From contig NW_022881614.1 of NCBI RefSeq assembly GCF_003369915.1, positions 4,113,001-4,177,000 of the forward strand: a stretch of 64,000 bases of DNA. The letters are read 5' to 3'. This DNA is from Drosophila miranda. Its lineage: Eukaryota > Arthropoda > Insecta > Diptera > Drosophilidae. The translations under genes were made by a program, and so were the position numbers. Below are positions 1 through 11,249 of the stretch, in pieces. The notes under the pieces were generated by a model that worked only from the letters and a program-made list of their open reading frames with translations, did not search any database and had not been told where the DNA came from. How positions within the stretch are numbered: the first letter of the stretch is position 1; the number at the start of each line of letters is the position of its first letter.

Positions 1-491
1 AACGCCATCTGCTCGTCTATTGCCAACTGATGCATCGCTCGCACAGATAGATAGGAGGCAGGCTTCGTCCCATAAGTAACGGTGGCCAATTGAAACACAC
101 GCCAGTCTTCTTCCCTGGAGTTTCTCCACAGAATACACTGCAAGTTGCTATCCTCGGTCGAGACTCTTACACAACGATACATCTTACAGATATCTCCCGT
201 AATCGCAACGGCGTATGACCGAAATCGAGCAAGAATATGAAACAGTTTGGGTTGGATTACGGGACCAGCCATTAAAACGTCGTTCAGGGAATATCCAAAT
301 GAGGTTGAAGCGGATCCATCAAAAACGACGCGAAGCTTGGTCGTAGAACTATCTTCCTTCATGACGCAATGGTGAGGCAAAAGATATCGGCAGTTGCTGA
401 TTGACTGGGTAGGAACCTGAGACATATGGCCTAAATCAAGGTACTCCTTTATAAATGCTGCATACTGAGATTTAACATCAGGGCGACGATC

Positions 492-2798
492 TTACTTTCT
501 CTCAAGGGTCAGGAATCTACGAAGCGCTTGATTGTAAGATTCTCCAAGGAGATCCAAATTATATTTTGCTGGCAGCCGAACACAATAATCGCCTTTATGT
601 AGTCGATGGAAATGCTGCACAAAGTGTGCTTCACAATCTAGCTCTTCTTTGGTAGACTTTATTATTGGTTCGATGCAATTTTCTACCTCCCAAAACCTCC
701 GAAGGAGCACCTCAAGCCGATCCTCTGGACTATTATCCTCAGCAGCTACGGCCCGAGCGCGAGAGACCATCAACGAGGAACCTTTTAAACGCGAACAACT
801 TCCAGACACGACCCATCCCAAGCGCGTTTTCTGAATTGAAGGCAATCCTGGCAGTAGCTTGACCTGACCAACACACAGGAGCTCGAAAAATAGACTTGCG
901 CCAATTAGCAGATCGACGCGCTGCGGCTTATAAAACTCCGAATCAGCTAGTGGTATGTTAGATAGAATGTTCCAGTTTTGAGTGTCAATTCCAAAGCTTG
1001 GCTGTCGATCGGTTATGCTAGAGGCTACAATGGCAGTGATGAGAGTTGAGTAATCCGATGAGCGAGAGTGCAGGCTAACGTTGACCGAAAATCCATCCGT
1101 GACGAAGCTAGAGTCGCCTATGCCCGATACTGCAGTCGATGATTTCATTTTTCGAAGCTGAAGCTGATTCGCGAAACGAGAAGTTATTAGATGCAACTGG
1201 GAGCCGGAATCCAGCAACGCTCGGCAGGGAACTAAAACTCCGGAACGATTTTTGACTACGACCGTGGCCGCGGCAAGTAAAACAACACCATTCCTGAGAT
1301 CTTGGGCAATAAGGGCAGACGAGGTAGCCGCTGAAGTAGAGGGCGCAGTGGTATGCTCAGATGGAGTAGACTCAGACAGTGCAGACTGAGATGGAGTATA
1401 CGGCGCTGATTTCCCTTGGACTGCGGTATCTTCAGGGCTACCAAAATGAAGGAGGGTATGGTGTCTACCCCCGGTAGATACCGGCAGGTACGACAGTTGC
1501 TCGAGGTGCACTGAATGAATCGATGCCCTGTTCTGAGACAATTTATACACAACGAAAGCCGCTTGGCTTCTTTATGGCGATTTGTGGGGGACAGCGCTTT
1601 AAACTTCTGGCAGTGCTGGACCTTGTGAGCACCATCGTTGCACAGCGCGCAGCGTGCTACGGTTTGGTTCGTTGTAACCAATGTGGACCTAGAATTATTA
1701 TACTTTCTACTTCTGCCCACCTGATTGCTCAACGCATAGCTTGCCATAGAAAAGTCCATCGTCTCCAATGATCTGCATCGCTGCTCCAAGAACGAGGCCA
1801 TAGATTCCCACGACGGAATTAAGTTTGCGAATGCGGGGTCGTTGAATCGTTCCTCCCACTTCTCTTGGCTCGCTGGATCCAGTTTTCGGAGAATTTCCTG
1901 CACGACGATGCATCCTGCGATCTGCTCAGTGGTGCCCAAACCCTGGAGCGCGCGCATATGTGAATTGAACTTGTCTGAAAGCTCCCGAAGCATGACCACT
2001 GACCCAGGTTCCACAGCCTGGAGCGCCAAGATCTCATTGATGTGTGCCTGAAAGACCAATCGCCGATTATTGAATCTGTTTTCCAACAAATCTAATGCCA
2101 CAGCATAATTGCCATCTGAGATTTCCAGCGACCGAACAGTCTCCAATGCCGAATCCCGCAGACAGGAACGCAAGTGCTGGAACTTTTCTATGTTTGTTAA
2201 GTCCGGATGGCTGTCGATGATGGTGGCAAACATTGAATAAAAGTCCGTCCAGTTCGCATACCCGCCGCTAAACGTCGGCAATTGTATAGGAGGCAGGGAT
2301 GGTACTTGTCTACGGTGAGGTACAAATTGCGAGCCGGCAAACTCAACCGTAGTATTTCCTCCAGCCAAGGTATGTAGAATGAAACGGCATGCGGCCGCTA
2401 CTCTTAGCCATTTCCCTCATAATCGCCGCCTTCAGCGAGCTTGCAAGTGACTCAAAAATGTCACACAAACCACTGTGAATTTCGCTTCGATCCAATTCCT
2501 CAAGCTCGCCGTGAAACATCTCAAATTTGCTGATCAACTTCTCGACTTGCTCTTGCTTTACCACGAGCATGTAGTAGTCACAGTCTGACGACTCATTCTG
2601 CCAAGCGGTAGCTAACCTTTTCATTTTCTCGCATAATTCCGTTGACTTAAGCTTCAAAAAAGACACCCTGTTTTGCTCACTGGTCATTGGAATTTCGTTA
2701 GCAGCATTAATTTCCATGGTAGCGGCAGCGTTAGCAGAAAGACCAACGTCTCTAGCGGGAAGATGATCGCAAAGAGTAACACGAGCAATAGACGACAA
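492..2798 (-). pseudogene. A0 gag-protease-RT start, broken reading frame
   Basis: Three overlapping frames carry one BEL/Pao polyprotein: 2343-2798 (gag amino end), 1256-2368 (capsid, CCHC knuckles) and 492-1550 (aspartic protease with an LLDSGSQ active-site motif, then the Peptidase_A17-type region). Breaks seen: the gag frame change near 2343-2368, shared with the other A copies; an 11-bp insertion near 1471 that is absent from the two other copies; and a stop codon at 492-494 private to this copy. RT coding sequence continues to base 1 in the broken state. In the family the product is a retrotransposon capsid and replication polyprotein. This copy cannot encode it as read. Confidence 0.85.
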
Positions 2799-3063
2799 GA
2801 ACCGAGCCCAGCAAGCGAACAGCTACATATGTACGAACTGTATATACAAAGGCGACCGGTGTAAGAAACGTTTCTTGCGGGAAGATGACCGAAAAGAGAA
2901 GCGCAAGCCAACAGCTCCGTGCACTACCGAATATGCAGGGAGGCCGGTGTATATATGTATGGATAACTTATGTGGTCGATGACACTGGTTGAGATGGCAA
3001 TTAGTTAAGATCTTTGAATGCTATATTAGTTTGTGATTGCACTGATGGATTATTTATTGCACA

Positions 3064-3081
3064 ATCACGTCGGGGTCACCA
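3064..3081 (-). other. primer binding site of A0 (tRNA-Trp)
   Basis: The 18 bases match the 3' end of tRNA-Trp including CCA (plus strand ATCACGTCGGGGTCACCA). They sit 2 bp from the LTR, as expected for minus-strand priming of an LTR element. Identical sites lie at 15099-15116 and 26458-26475. Confidence 0.85.
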
Positions 3082-3083
3082 AA

Positions 3084-3557
3084 TGTTAAGCTATTAAGCG
3101 TTTTTAACAACTGTTGCAATTTGAAGTTAATGAAAGTCGAGAGGCTGTTTATAATTCACAATTTATTTGCATATGTAAACCAACTTATCGCGTATGTACA
3201 TATGGGGATGATTGGGGCGAACGATTGATGCGAGGATGTTAAACTAATAGCTGCGACGATTAGCTCAAGACTGCCCATGCAAGGGCTGACGGGCCAAATT
3301 GCCGGGCCCTATGCAGCAAGCTTAGACGCGAGCGAGAGCGTATGATAGCCCGAGAGCGTTAGAGCTGCTCGGGGACGCTGTTAAGCCGAGTCCGAGAGAT
3401 TGCGACATAAGGAGACGAAAGAATTCCGCTGCATGCGCATATGCGGTAGCAAATGATCTTTGCTGTGGGGGCATTGGAAACGACAACACCAAAATGCATT
3501 TCCTTTGGGCCGCACCACTGGCAATAATTTAAAATATTTAAGCTGCTTGACCCGACA
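3084..3557 (-). repeat. family A LTR, shared by copies A0 and A1 (474 bp)
   Basis: It begins TGTTAAGC and ends CCCGACA on the plus strand, so TG...CA on both strands. A primer binding site abuts its left side and a polypurine tract (GGGGGGAGTA on the minus strand, 3558-3568) abuts its right side. It therefore serves as 5' LTR for the gag to its left and 3' LTR for the pol to its right. Confidence 0.9.
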
Positions 3558-4947
3558 TACTCCCCCCGTTGGAAGCCTGACTTTCAACAGCATCTTTAAG
3601 GGGCAGCAGGCACAGCTTGTTGACGGCGCGCTTGGTAATTCCAGATGACGTCTTCAGCACAGCAACTCGGGCAACGCCATCTCGTCCAGGCAAAAGCTCG
3701 ACCACTCTCGCCAGTGGCCACTTCATGGGAGGAAGATTCTCATCCTTGACAAGAACCAAATCTGCGACTGCTAAACTAGGCTTCGCAGTGCGCCACTTTG
3801 AGCGCTGCTGCAGTGACGTTATGTACTCCTCCTTCCACCGGGACCAAAAGAGCTGCTGCAGGTACGAAACGCGCTGCCAGCCGTCCAGGCGATCGAAGTT
3901 TAGCTGCGTGACGTCAGGCTCAGCGAACGAAGCAGGAGGGCCACCATTCAAGAAATGCGCTGGAGTTAGAACATCTAGATCGGCAGGGCTCTCTGAAATT
4001 GGTACATATGAAGCGCTTTAGTCCATGTAGAAAAGCAACTGTGGATAAGTCCTTTATAAGCTCCAGATGAACAGCCTTGGTAGCGAAACAAATGAAGACG
4101 CAGACGTAGCACTTGATTGGAGCCTTGTTGCGTGCCTCCGGCTTGTAGAAAAACGGCCCACAGAAGTCCACGCCTGTGATCTCAAAGGCATGAGAACCAT
4201 CGAGCCGCTCCTTTGGAAGATCCGCCATAATATGCTCCAATACCCTGGGCTTCAGTCGAAAGCATCTTACGCACTTGTTTACTGCCTTGTTTACCGTCTT
4301 CCTCCCCCCAATAGGCCAATATTGGGATCGAATTAGTCCAAGCAAAGCTCGAGGACCAGCGTGCAGATTCCGCTCATGAAAATGGGAGATTATTGCAAGA
4401 GTCAGTGGATGGCTGCTGGGCAAGATGATGGGATGACGGCCATCAAAATCCAACGAAGAGTTTTTCAGTCGACCATCTACCCTGAGAAGTCCAAACTGAT
4501 CCATGAATGGCGATAACGATGCGATTGAGCTCGATGAGGAGACTGCTCCCCTTGCACGCAGTGACTTCATGTCCTCCCATAGCTGAGTACGCTGGACTAG
4601 TCGTAGCTATACCTGGGTTCCATGTTCAATGTCTGAGACAGTGAGTCCGGGGCGCCGAATTCGGTTGCAAAACTTGTGAATGTATCCGAAAACGCGTTGC
4701 AAAGAAGCAAATGAATTCGCATACTTGGAATCAGCAATAATGTCCATGTAGGGCGATTTGACCAGAAGAGCCTTCCGACGAAGTTCAAGGGCTGGCTTAT
4801 CAGGTAGCACAGTGGGTGGCCAGTCATCTGAGGAGCCGCAAAGAAATGGAGGACCATGAGCCCAAAGAGGTGACTCATTCAGCTCAGTCGGATAAGCCCC
4901 TCGAGACAGAATGTCGGCTGGGTTAAAAGCTGTGGGAACATAGCGCC
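3558..4947 (-). pseudogene. A1 pol 3' part: integrase and carboxyl tail, frameshifted
   Basis: Minus-strand frames 4597-4878, 3920-4570 and 3538-3951 read as the end of BEL pol: the region before integrase, the zinc-binding and DDE core of an integrase ('GVDFCGPFFYK' region near 4140), and the tail domain typical of BEL pol (DUF5641-like, 'PPMKWPLARVVELL' near 3700-3740). The frame changes near 3920-3950 and 4570-4600, so integrase is not intact. The upstream side is cut by B1 at 4948. Confidence 0.8.
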
Positions 4948-5342
4948 TGTTTGAGATGCCAAGCTTTTTTGGTACCTATGTGTTTCAAAAATGAAAAGAG
5001 ATTTCGGGTTAAACTTTATAATTCGTATTTAATCTTGGTGGCTTAGCGGAAGCCGATTGCTTGCTATTGCCAGATAAACCTTATGCGAGATCGATATGCA
5101 ACCAATGCGCAGAGGGGTTAGCATAGAACTAAACTATAGACGACGGCGTTAGATCAAAGTGATTGCCGAAGTGGCGGCAGCAGATCAAAGTAGTTGCCGA
5201 AGTGGCGGCGGCAGAGAGCCCCTTTAGCGGGAGAGCGCAGCAGCTCTGCAGAACGTCAACGTTTTACTACATAGGCGGCTCTCTCTGCTCATACAATAAT
5301 AATGTTAAAGTTACGGTTATTCTTCAGCGGCTGGCCCGAACA
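4948..5342 (-). repeat. B1 3' LTR (395 bp)
   Basis: It begins TGTTTGAGATGCC and ends GGCCCGAACA on the plus strand. The adjacent minus-strand polypurine tract GGGGGGAGTA is at 5343-5353. It contains two tandem copies of a 31-bp unit (5151-5181 and 5182-5212). Confidence 0.9.
5151..5212. repeat. 31-bp x2 tandem repeat inside the B LTR
   Basis: Each unit starts AGATCAAAGT and contains TTGCCGAAGTGGCGGC, with three differences between units. The same doublet occurs in the other B LTRs (near 11058, 16331 and 22326). It may be an LTR enhancer repeat; that role is inferred. Confidence 0.7.
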
Positions 5343-8300
5343 TACTCCCCCCGTTGGGAGCTAGTCTCTCAACAGATTCCTTAAGGGGAAGCAAACATAG
5401 CTGAGTGACGGCTCTCCTGATGTTTCCTGAGGATGTCTTCAGGTCAGCGACGCGACACACTCCGTCCTTTCCCAAAACGACATCGACCACTCTAGCCAGG
5501 GGCCAACGCATTGGAGGAATATTTTCGTCCTTCACCAGAACGAGGTCGTTCTTGCAGATGTTTTGCGCGGGGTAAGCCACTTCGCGCGCTCTTGCAAAAG
5601 AGTGAGATACTCTTCGCGCCAACGGCTCCAAAATATTTGCTGTAGTTGGGAAACCCGCTGCCAGCCATCCAGACGATTGTAGTTCAGCTTCGTTAGGTCA
5701 GGCTCGAGGATTTGCTCATGGGGGCCGCCTAAAAGCAGATGAGCAGGAGTCAAAACGTCTAAATCATCAGGATTTTCTGAAAGCGAGAGCAAAGGGCGAG
5801 AGTTAACAATTGCAGTGATCTGACAGATCAGAGTGCGCAGCTCGTCGAAGCTAAGCACAGATGGTCCAACTGAGCGGTACAGGTGATATTTTGCGGTCTT
5901 CACGGCCGCTTCCCACAACCCGCCAAAATGCGGAGAGCGAGGTGGGATGAAACGCCAGTCGATCGAGTCAGCCAAGCAGGATTCGTGGACCTCCTTCATA
6001 TGCGGTTCGCTCAGACAAAGCTTCTTTAGCTCCAGAAGCTCGTTCTTGGCCCCAACGAAGTTTGTCACATTGTCCGACCAAATTTGACTTGGCCTTCCTC
6101 GAGTGGAAGTAAAACGCTTTAGTGCGCCTAGAAACGATGCGGTGGTCAAATCCTTTACGAGCTCCATGTGTATAGCCTTAGAAGTGAAACAGATGAATAC
6201 GCTAATGTAGCACTTGATCGGAGGCCTCGTGCGGATTTCTGATCGGTAGAAAAAAGGTCCACAGTAATCTACTCCAGTGACTTCAAAAGCTCGAGATCCT
6301 TCCATTCGTTCCTTAGGTAGGTCTCCCATGATGTGTTCGACCATGCGCGGCCTAGTCCTGAAGCATCTCACACATCTGCTGACGACCCTTGACACTGCCT
6401 TAACACCTCCAATGAGCCAATATTCCAGCCGAATTTTGGATAGCAAGGCGCGACGTCCGGCATGGAGGTTTCTTTCATGATAATATCTTATCAGCGCAAA
6501 GGTAATGGAATGTCCCTTTGGCAGAATGAGCGGGTGCTGAGCGTCAAATCCTAGCGATGAGTTGCCAAGACGACCTCCAACTCTAAGTAGTCCAGAATGA
6601 TCGATGAACGGGTTGAGCGAACTAATAGAACTGGATTTCATGACTTGACCATTGCGCCGAATCTCCTTTATGTCCATCCACAAATTTGCCAGCTGAATGT
6701 GTCGAATTAGAAGATGCGTTCCTTGCCGAATATCAGAAACGGTGAGTCCTGGATGCCTAAGACGATGTATAAATTTATGCATGTAGGCGAATGTGCGCTG
6801 CATGCGAAAGAATGAATTCGCAAATTTGCATCCGGACGTGAGATCGGCATGTGGAGACGTGATTAGCAATCCTCTCTTGCGAAGCTCCAAAGTTGCTATG
6901 TTGTTAGATGGAGATACAGGCCACTTAACCTTGGAGCCTAGCAAAAAGGATGGGCCGTGAAACCATAGCTCTGACTGGATAAGATGGTTGGGAAGCGAGC
7001 CTCTCGAGAGAATATCAGCAGGATTTAACGATGTGGGAACATAGCGCCATTCCATGGCTGCCGTCAACTCCTGAATTGATGCCACTCGATTTGCCACGAA
7101 AACTTGAAATTTAGCTGGCTCGTCCCTAATCCAAGATAATGCTGTTGACGAATCCGACCAGCAATAGAACCGACCTGTAAAGATTCCCATGTCCTTTACA
7201 TTCTGCATGATTTTCGCAATCAAATGGGCTCCACTTAATTCCAGCTTAGGAATCGATATAGTCTTTAGCGGCGCCACTTGCGACTTTGAGCACAAAACGT
7301 GGCTCAAAGACTGGGCTTCCCTGGACACGACATACACGCAAGCGCCATATGCTTCTAAGCTGGCATCACAGAATCCGTGAACTTCTGTAGCCACACTAGA
7401 ACGAAGAACCAAACGAGGAAATGAGATCCGAGAAATGCTTGCCAAACTATTTCTCAAGTCCATCCAAGTTGAATGCAACGCTGAGGGTAGGCTTTCATCC
7501 CAATCCAAATTTTCTCTCCAAAGCTGCTGAAGGAAGATTTTGCACCTGACAATGACTGGATTTATCAATCCAAGAGGGTCGTAGAACCGCGCAATCGTAG
7601 ATAAAACCGACCGCTTTGATGGCTTTGAGCTTGTGTCCAGTGCGGACAAGGCAAAAAGCAGCTGATCCGAAGCAGGGTCCCACGCTAAGCCGAGAGTTTT
7701 GGCCATGTCGCTTCCATCATTAAACTTTAGGAACTTCTCTATGTCATCTTCAGGGGTTCCCTCAAGTACTTCCTGGTGACTGGAGCACCATTTCCTAAGT
7801 CTAAAATTACCACGGGACAGTAAAGCTGATGTTTGGTGCATCTTGTCCATGACCTGTGCGACCGAATTACCGCCCGAAATAAGGTCATCCACGTAAAACT
7901 CCTGCCGCAGAGCAGCTGAGCCAAGAGGGTAGGACTCACCCTCGTCGATGGCCAGCTGGTGCATTGCGCGGACCGCTAAAAATGATGCAGCCCTCGTCCC
8001 GTATGTGACGGTGTCTAATGTGTAGACTTGAACCTCGGACTCGATGGAATCTCGCCATAGGATGCACTGATACAAATTGTCGGGTGGAGACACTCGTACG
8101 CAGCGGTACATTTTACAAATGTCACCAGTGAGAGCGACTGGATATGTTCGAAAGCGAATCAATATGTTAAACAATGCAGGCTGAATAACAGGGCCTGTCA
8201 TCATCACATCATTTAGAGAATATCCAGTTGATGTAGCTGCGGATCCGTCGAAAACGACACGGAGTTTTGTCGTCGTACTGTCCTCCTTTAGGACACAGTG

Positions 8301-8759
8301 ATGAGGCAAGAAATATTTGCAGAGACTACGGGAATCAGGGTTGACTTGGTGCATATGATGCAAATCAATGTACTCCCTCATAAAGGCGGAATACCGCTCC
8401 TTGAGTGTAGGATTACGCTCCAGTTTTCGCTCCAGACTGATGAACCGTCGATAAGCCTGAGCATAAGATTCTCCTAAACGATCAGTATTGTTATTTAGCG
8501 GCAGACGAACTGCATACTCCCCGGATGGCAACCGTGAAAGGTGGCTTACGAAATGTGCTTCACAATCGTCTTCTTCTTTGGTATTCAACCCAGCCTCCAC
8601 ACAATTCTCGACTTCCCAAAACATACGAAGAGTTTTATCCAACCTTGCTTCCATCTCAGCTATCGAATCTGGACAATTGTGCGTAGCCAAAAGCGCCGAG
8701 CTTGATACCTTCTGTCCACCGCCAGGTACGATCCACCCAAGCCGGGTCTTCTGGTCCAT
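5317..8759 (-). pseudogene. B1 pol (RT, RNase H, integrase, tail)
   Basis: The frame 5532-8759 (1075 codons) is open through a BEL/Pao polymerase: an RT with the YVDD catalytic motif (about 7873-7902), an RNase H-like segment with 'CWSDSSTALSWIRD' (about 7130-7170), an HHCC-type zinc region and a DDE integrase core (about 6050-6450), and the start of the tail domain. The last 50-odd codons continue in another frame (5317-5631) because of a one-base loss in a G run near 5569; B2 has one more G there. Entry into the frame from protease is also broken (see 8656-9870). In the family this polyprotein copies RNA to DNA and integrates it. Confidence 0.85.
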
Positions 8760-9870
8760 CGGTGAGTTTGATTTGCCCTACGCAGAGGAGATCATAAAAA
8801 ACGCTCGCACCGATGAGAAGATCAACCCGTTGAGGATTGAAAAATGCAGGATCAGCGAGCTGAATGTTAGATGGAATACGCCAATCGGATACATTTACTG
8901 TCATACTTGGTTGAGAATCGGTAATCGTGGGGGCGATGAGAGCAGTAAGTGTAGTTGTGTAAGCAGAGGTGCGAGAATGCATACAAATGCTTATGGTGGA
9001 TCCCTCAGTAGAAACGCTGGTATCGCCCATCCCAGACACAAGTGCAGACGATTGAGTTCTCCTAAGCTGAAGCTGCTGGGCGAACCTGGATGTGACCAGA
9101 TGCAGCTGCGATCCTGAATCTAAGATGGCACGACAAGGAACTAAAACGCCAGACCGATTCTTTACGAGAACCACGGCTGTAGCCAGAAGCACGACATCAG
9201 AGTGAAGACCTTGGGCAGCAAGAGAGGTAGACGAAGGTAGAGACGAGGTACTAGCAGAATTTTGAGCAACGGAAAGAGTGTCCGGTTGAACGGCCAGATC
9301 GGGAGGAGTAATACCTGGGCAGCCTTGTGTTGTGGGCTGTATACTATCGAAGTGCAACAAACTATGATGCCTACCGCCGCATACTCGACATTTTCCACTA
9401 TTGCATGCGCGGGTCCGGTGCCCCGGCTTTAGGCAATTGAAGCATAGGGAAAGCTTCTTCACTTCTTTGTGGCGCAGCAACGGTGAGAGATTTCCGAATA
9501 TCTTGCACGAGTATATTCCATGGCCCGCTGAGTGGCAAAAGACGCATACAGACGGGTCGGCGGAAGAGTTGGAAGCTACAAACGTTTTCTTAACCTGCGT
9601 ATAGGAATGGTTTTTTCCCACCTGATCGCTACTAGCGTGTGTCGCTGTAGCATATTCCAACCGCTCCATTTTCTGGCAGCGTTGCTGCAAGAATTCGAAG
9701 AATTCCTCTGCGGTAGGTATAGCATCCGACGATGTGTGCTCCTCCCATTTGGTTTGCGTCTTCGAATCCAACTTCTGCAGCAGCATGTTGATGACCATGA
9801 ATCCTGAAATCTCCTCAGCAGTTCCCAATGTCTGCAACGCTCGCATGTGTAAATTGACTGTAAATTGCAT
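8656..9870 (-). pseudogene. B1 gag carboxyl half and aspartic protease
   Basis: 404 codons: the capsid end, then CCHC/CCHC-like zinc knuckles (about 9370-9560), then a protease with the AILDSGSQLHL active-site motif (about 9100-9125), then the region leading into RT. The frame leaves pol at 8740-8760 because 11 bp are missing relative to the family pattern. B2 has a different, 8-bp, loss a few bases away. The gag amino half is in another frame (9815-10606). Confidence 0.85.
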
Positions 9871-10606
9871 CCGAAAACTCCCGAAGCCTTTTAGCAGAAG
9901 GCGAGTCTACCCTCTTTAGCCCAAGAATCTTCTTGATGTGTGCCTGGAAAACAAGTCTTTTGTTATTAAAGCGTTTATTAAGTATATCCAGAGCCGCACG
10001 ATAATTGGCACTGGAGAGCTCTAACGATCGAACCGAATCCAAAGCCGCATCAGCGAGGCAAGAGCGAAGGTGCTGGAATTTCTCGATGTCACTGAGATCC
10101 GCATCCGCTTCAATCACCGATTTGAACATTGCCATAAAATCCGAGAACTCGACGTATCCACCAGAAAATTTAGGCACCTTCAGCTCAGGAAGTCGCTGCT
10201 TGTGAGCCATGATGATGGTACTATGTCCGGAATGGCTTGGCAGAGTCGTAGAATGGGCAGCGGCGTGTGACTGGCTTACTTCAACAGCAGCCAGCAACTC
10301 AGCTTTCAACGATATGAAAAGAGTATCGAAGATTTCGCGCAGCTCACTCCCAATCTCGTTTTGATCGAGAGCCTCCAACTCATTATGGGCCTTATTAAAT
10401 TCCTCTCGAATTTCTGCCAACATATCAAGGCGCACCTCGACTTCCGCGGCGGTCAGCTTATCGATTTGATTCCCCGCAATATTTCCGCCCGCGCCTGTAT
10501 TCGGATCGTTGTCCATGTTAACCGTTGTGCAATTCGACACAACAACGGAAAATGAAATACCGCTTAAGCGACGATGTATAGACGCGAGAGCGAGAATGCA
10601 AGACAC
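9815..10606 (-). pseudogene. B1 gag amino half
   Basis: 263 codons of BEL-type gag. The likely start Met is about 30 codons in, near 10516 (MDNDPN). A capsid-like segment follows. The frame ends at 9815 after the sequence slips relative to the downstream frame at about 9850. B2 has the same slip, so it predates the tandem duplication. Relative to B2 there is an 84-bp deletion near residue 42 of this frame. Confidence 0.8.
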
Positions 10607-10833
10607 GAAAAGTCAAGAACCGCGGCTGCAGCTGCGCAGAGAATGAGAGATTCGACGCTTAAAGTACCGGAATTTGTCTATAAATATTCCAGCCGCACTC
10701 TCACTGAATTTGCACTTTAAACTGTTTTTCAACGTGCACCCAAATGTATTTGTTGGTAGTTAAACTACCCAACAACAAAATATTGTATAAATAATAAGTG
10801 TTTTAACGGAACGCGATTAAGCAATGGTTTTAT

Positions 10834-10853
10834 ATCACGTCGAGGGGTCACCA
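10834..10853 (-). other. primer binding site of B1 (tRNA-Trp-like with 2 extra bases)
   Basis: Plus strand ATCACGTCGAGGGGTCACCA matches the tRNA-Trp 3' end except for an inserted GA. The terminal ten bases (GGGGTCACCA) still pair. It lies one base from the LTR. B2 has the same site at 22102-22121. Confidence 0.65.
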
Positions 10854-10854
10854 A

Positions 10855-11249
10855 TGTTTGAGATGCCAAGCTTTTTTGGCACCTATGTGTTTCAAAAATG
10901 AAAAGAGATTTCGGGTTAAACTTTATAATTCGTATTTAATCTTGGTGGCTTAGCGGAAGCCGATTGCTTGCTATTGCCAGATAAACCTTATGCGAGATCG
11001 ATATGCAACCAATGCGCAGAGGGGTTAGCATAGAACTTAACTATAGACGACGGCGTTAGATCAAAGTGATTGCCGAAGTGGCGGCAGCATATCAAAGTAG
11101 TTGCCGAAGTGGCGGCGGCAGAGAGCCCCTTTAGCGGGAGAGCGCAGCAGCTCTGCAGAACGTCAACGTTTTACAACATAGGCGGCTCTCTCTGCTCATA
11201 CAATAATAATGTTAAAGTTACGGTTATTCTTCAGCGGCTGGCCCGAACA
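10855..11249 (-). repeat. B1 5' LTR (395 bp)
   Basis: It has the same ends as the LTR at 4948-5342 and is followed on its right by GCGCC, the target duplication, and resumed family A pol sequence. Confidence 0.9.

Larger units (their letters stand above)
1..3557 (-). mobile_element. BEL/Pao family A element, copy A0 (5' half; runs off the left edge)
   Basis: On the minus strand this holds the 5' LTR (3084-3557), primer binding site, gag, protease and the start of reverse transcriptase. The rest lies beyond base 1. It is the same family as the copies that follow (about 12.0 kb and 23.4 kb to the right). Since the LTR at 3084 is also the 3' LTR of the next copy, A0 is one more unit of a tandem array. 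Whether A0 also carries the family B insertion cannot be seen, because the insertion point in pol is outside the window. Confidence 0.9.
4948..11249 (-). mobile_element. BEL/Pao family B element, copy B1, complete with both LTRs, nested in A1
   Basis: The LTRs are 10855-11249 (5') and 4948-5342 (3'), 395 bp each. Direct GCGCC copies at 4943-4947 and 11250-11254 are the target duplication, made inside the pol of A1. Internal order on the minus strand is gag, protease, RT, RNase H, integrase, tail. Against B2 it lacks 84 bp (28 codons) in gag near 10485. Confidence 0.93.

Noticed and set aside
3064-3081. tRNA-Trp gene
   Set aside because: Only the last 18 bases including CCA are present, next to an LTR; it is a primer binding site. 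No full cloverleaf tRNA was found anywhere in the window.
9815-9870. Programmed frameshift in BEL B gag (same slip in B1 and B2; a similar case in all A copies)
   Set aside because: The slip lies inside the capsid region rather than at a gag-pol border, and I see no slippery heptamer. Sharing is explained by the tandem duplication of an already mutated unit.
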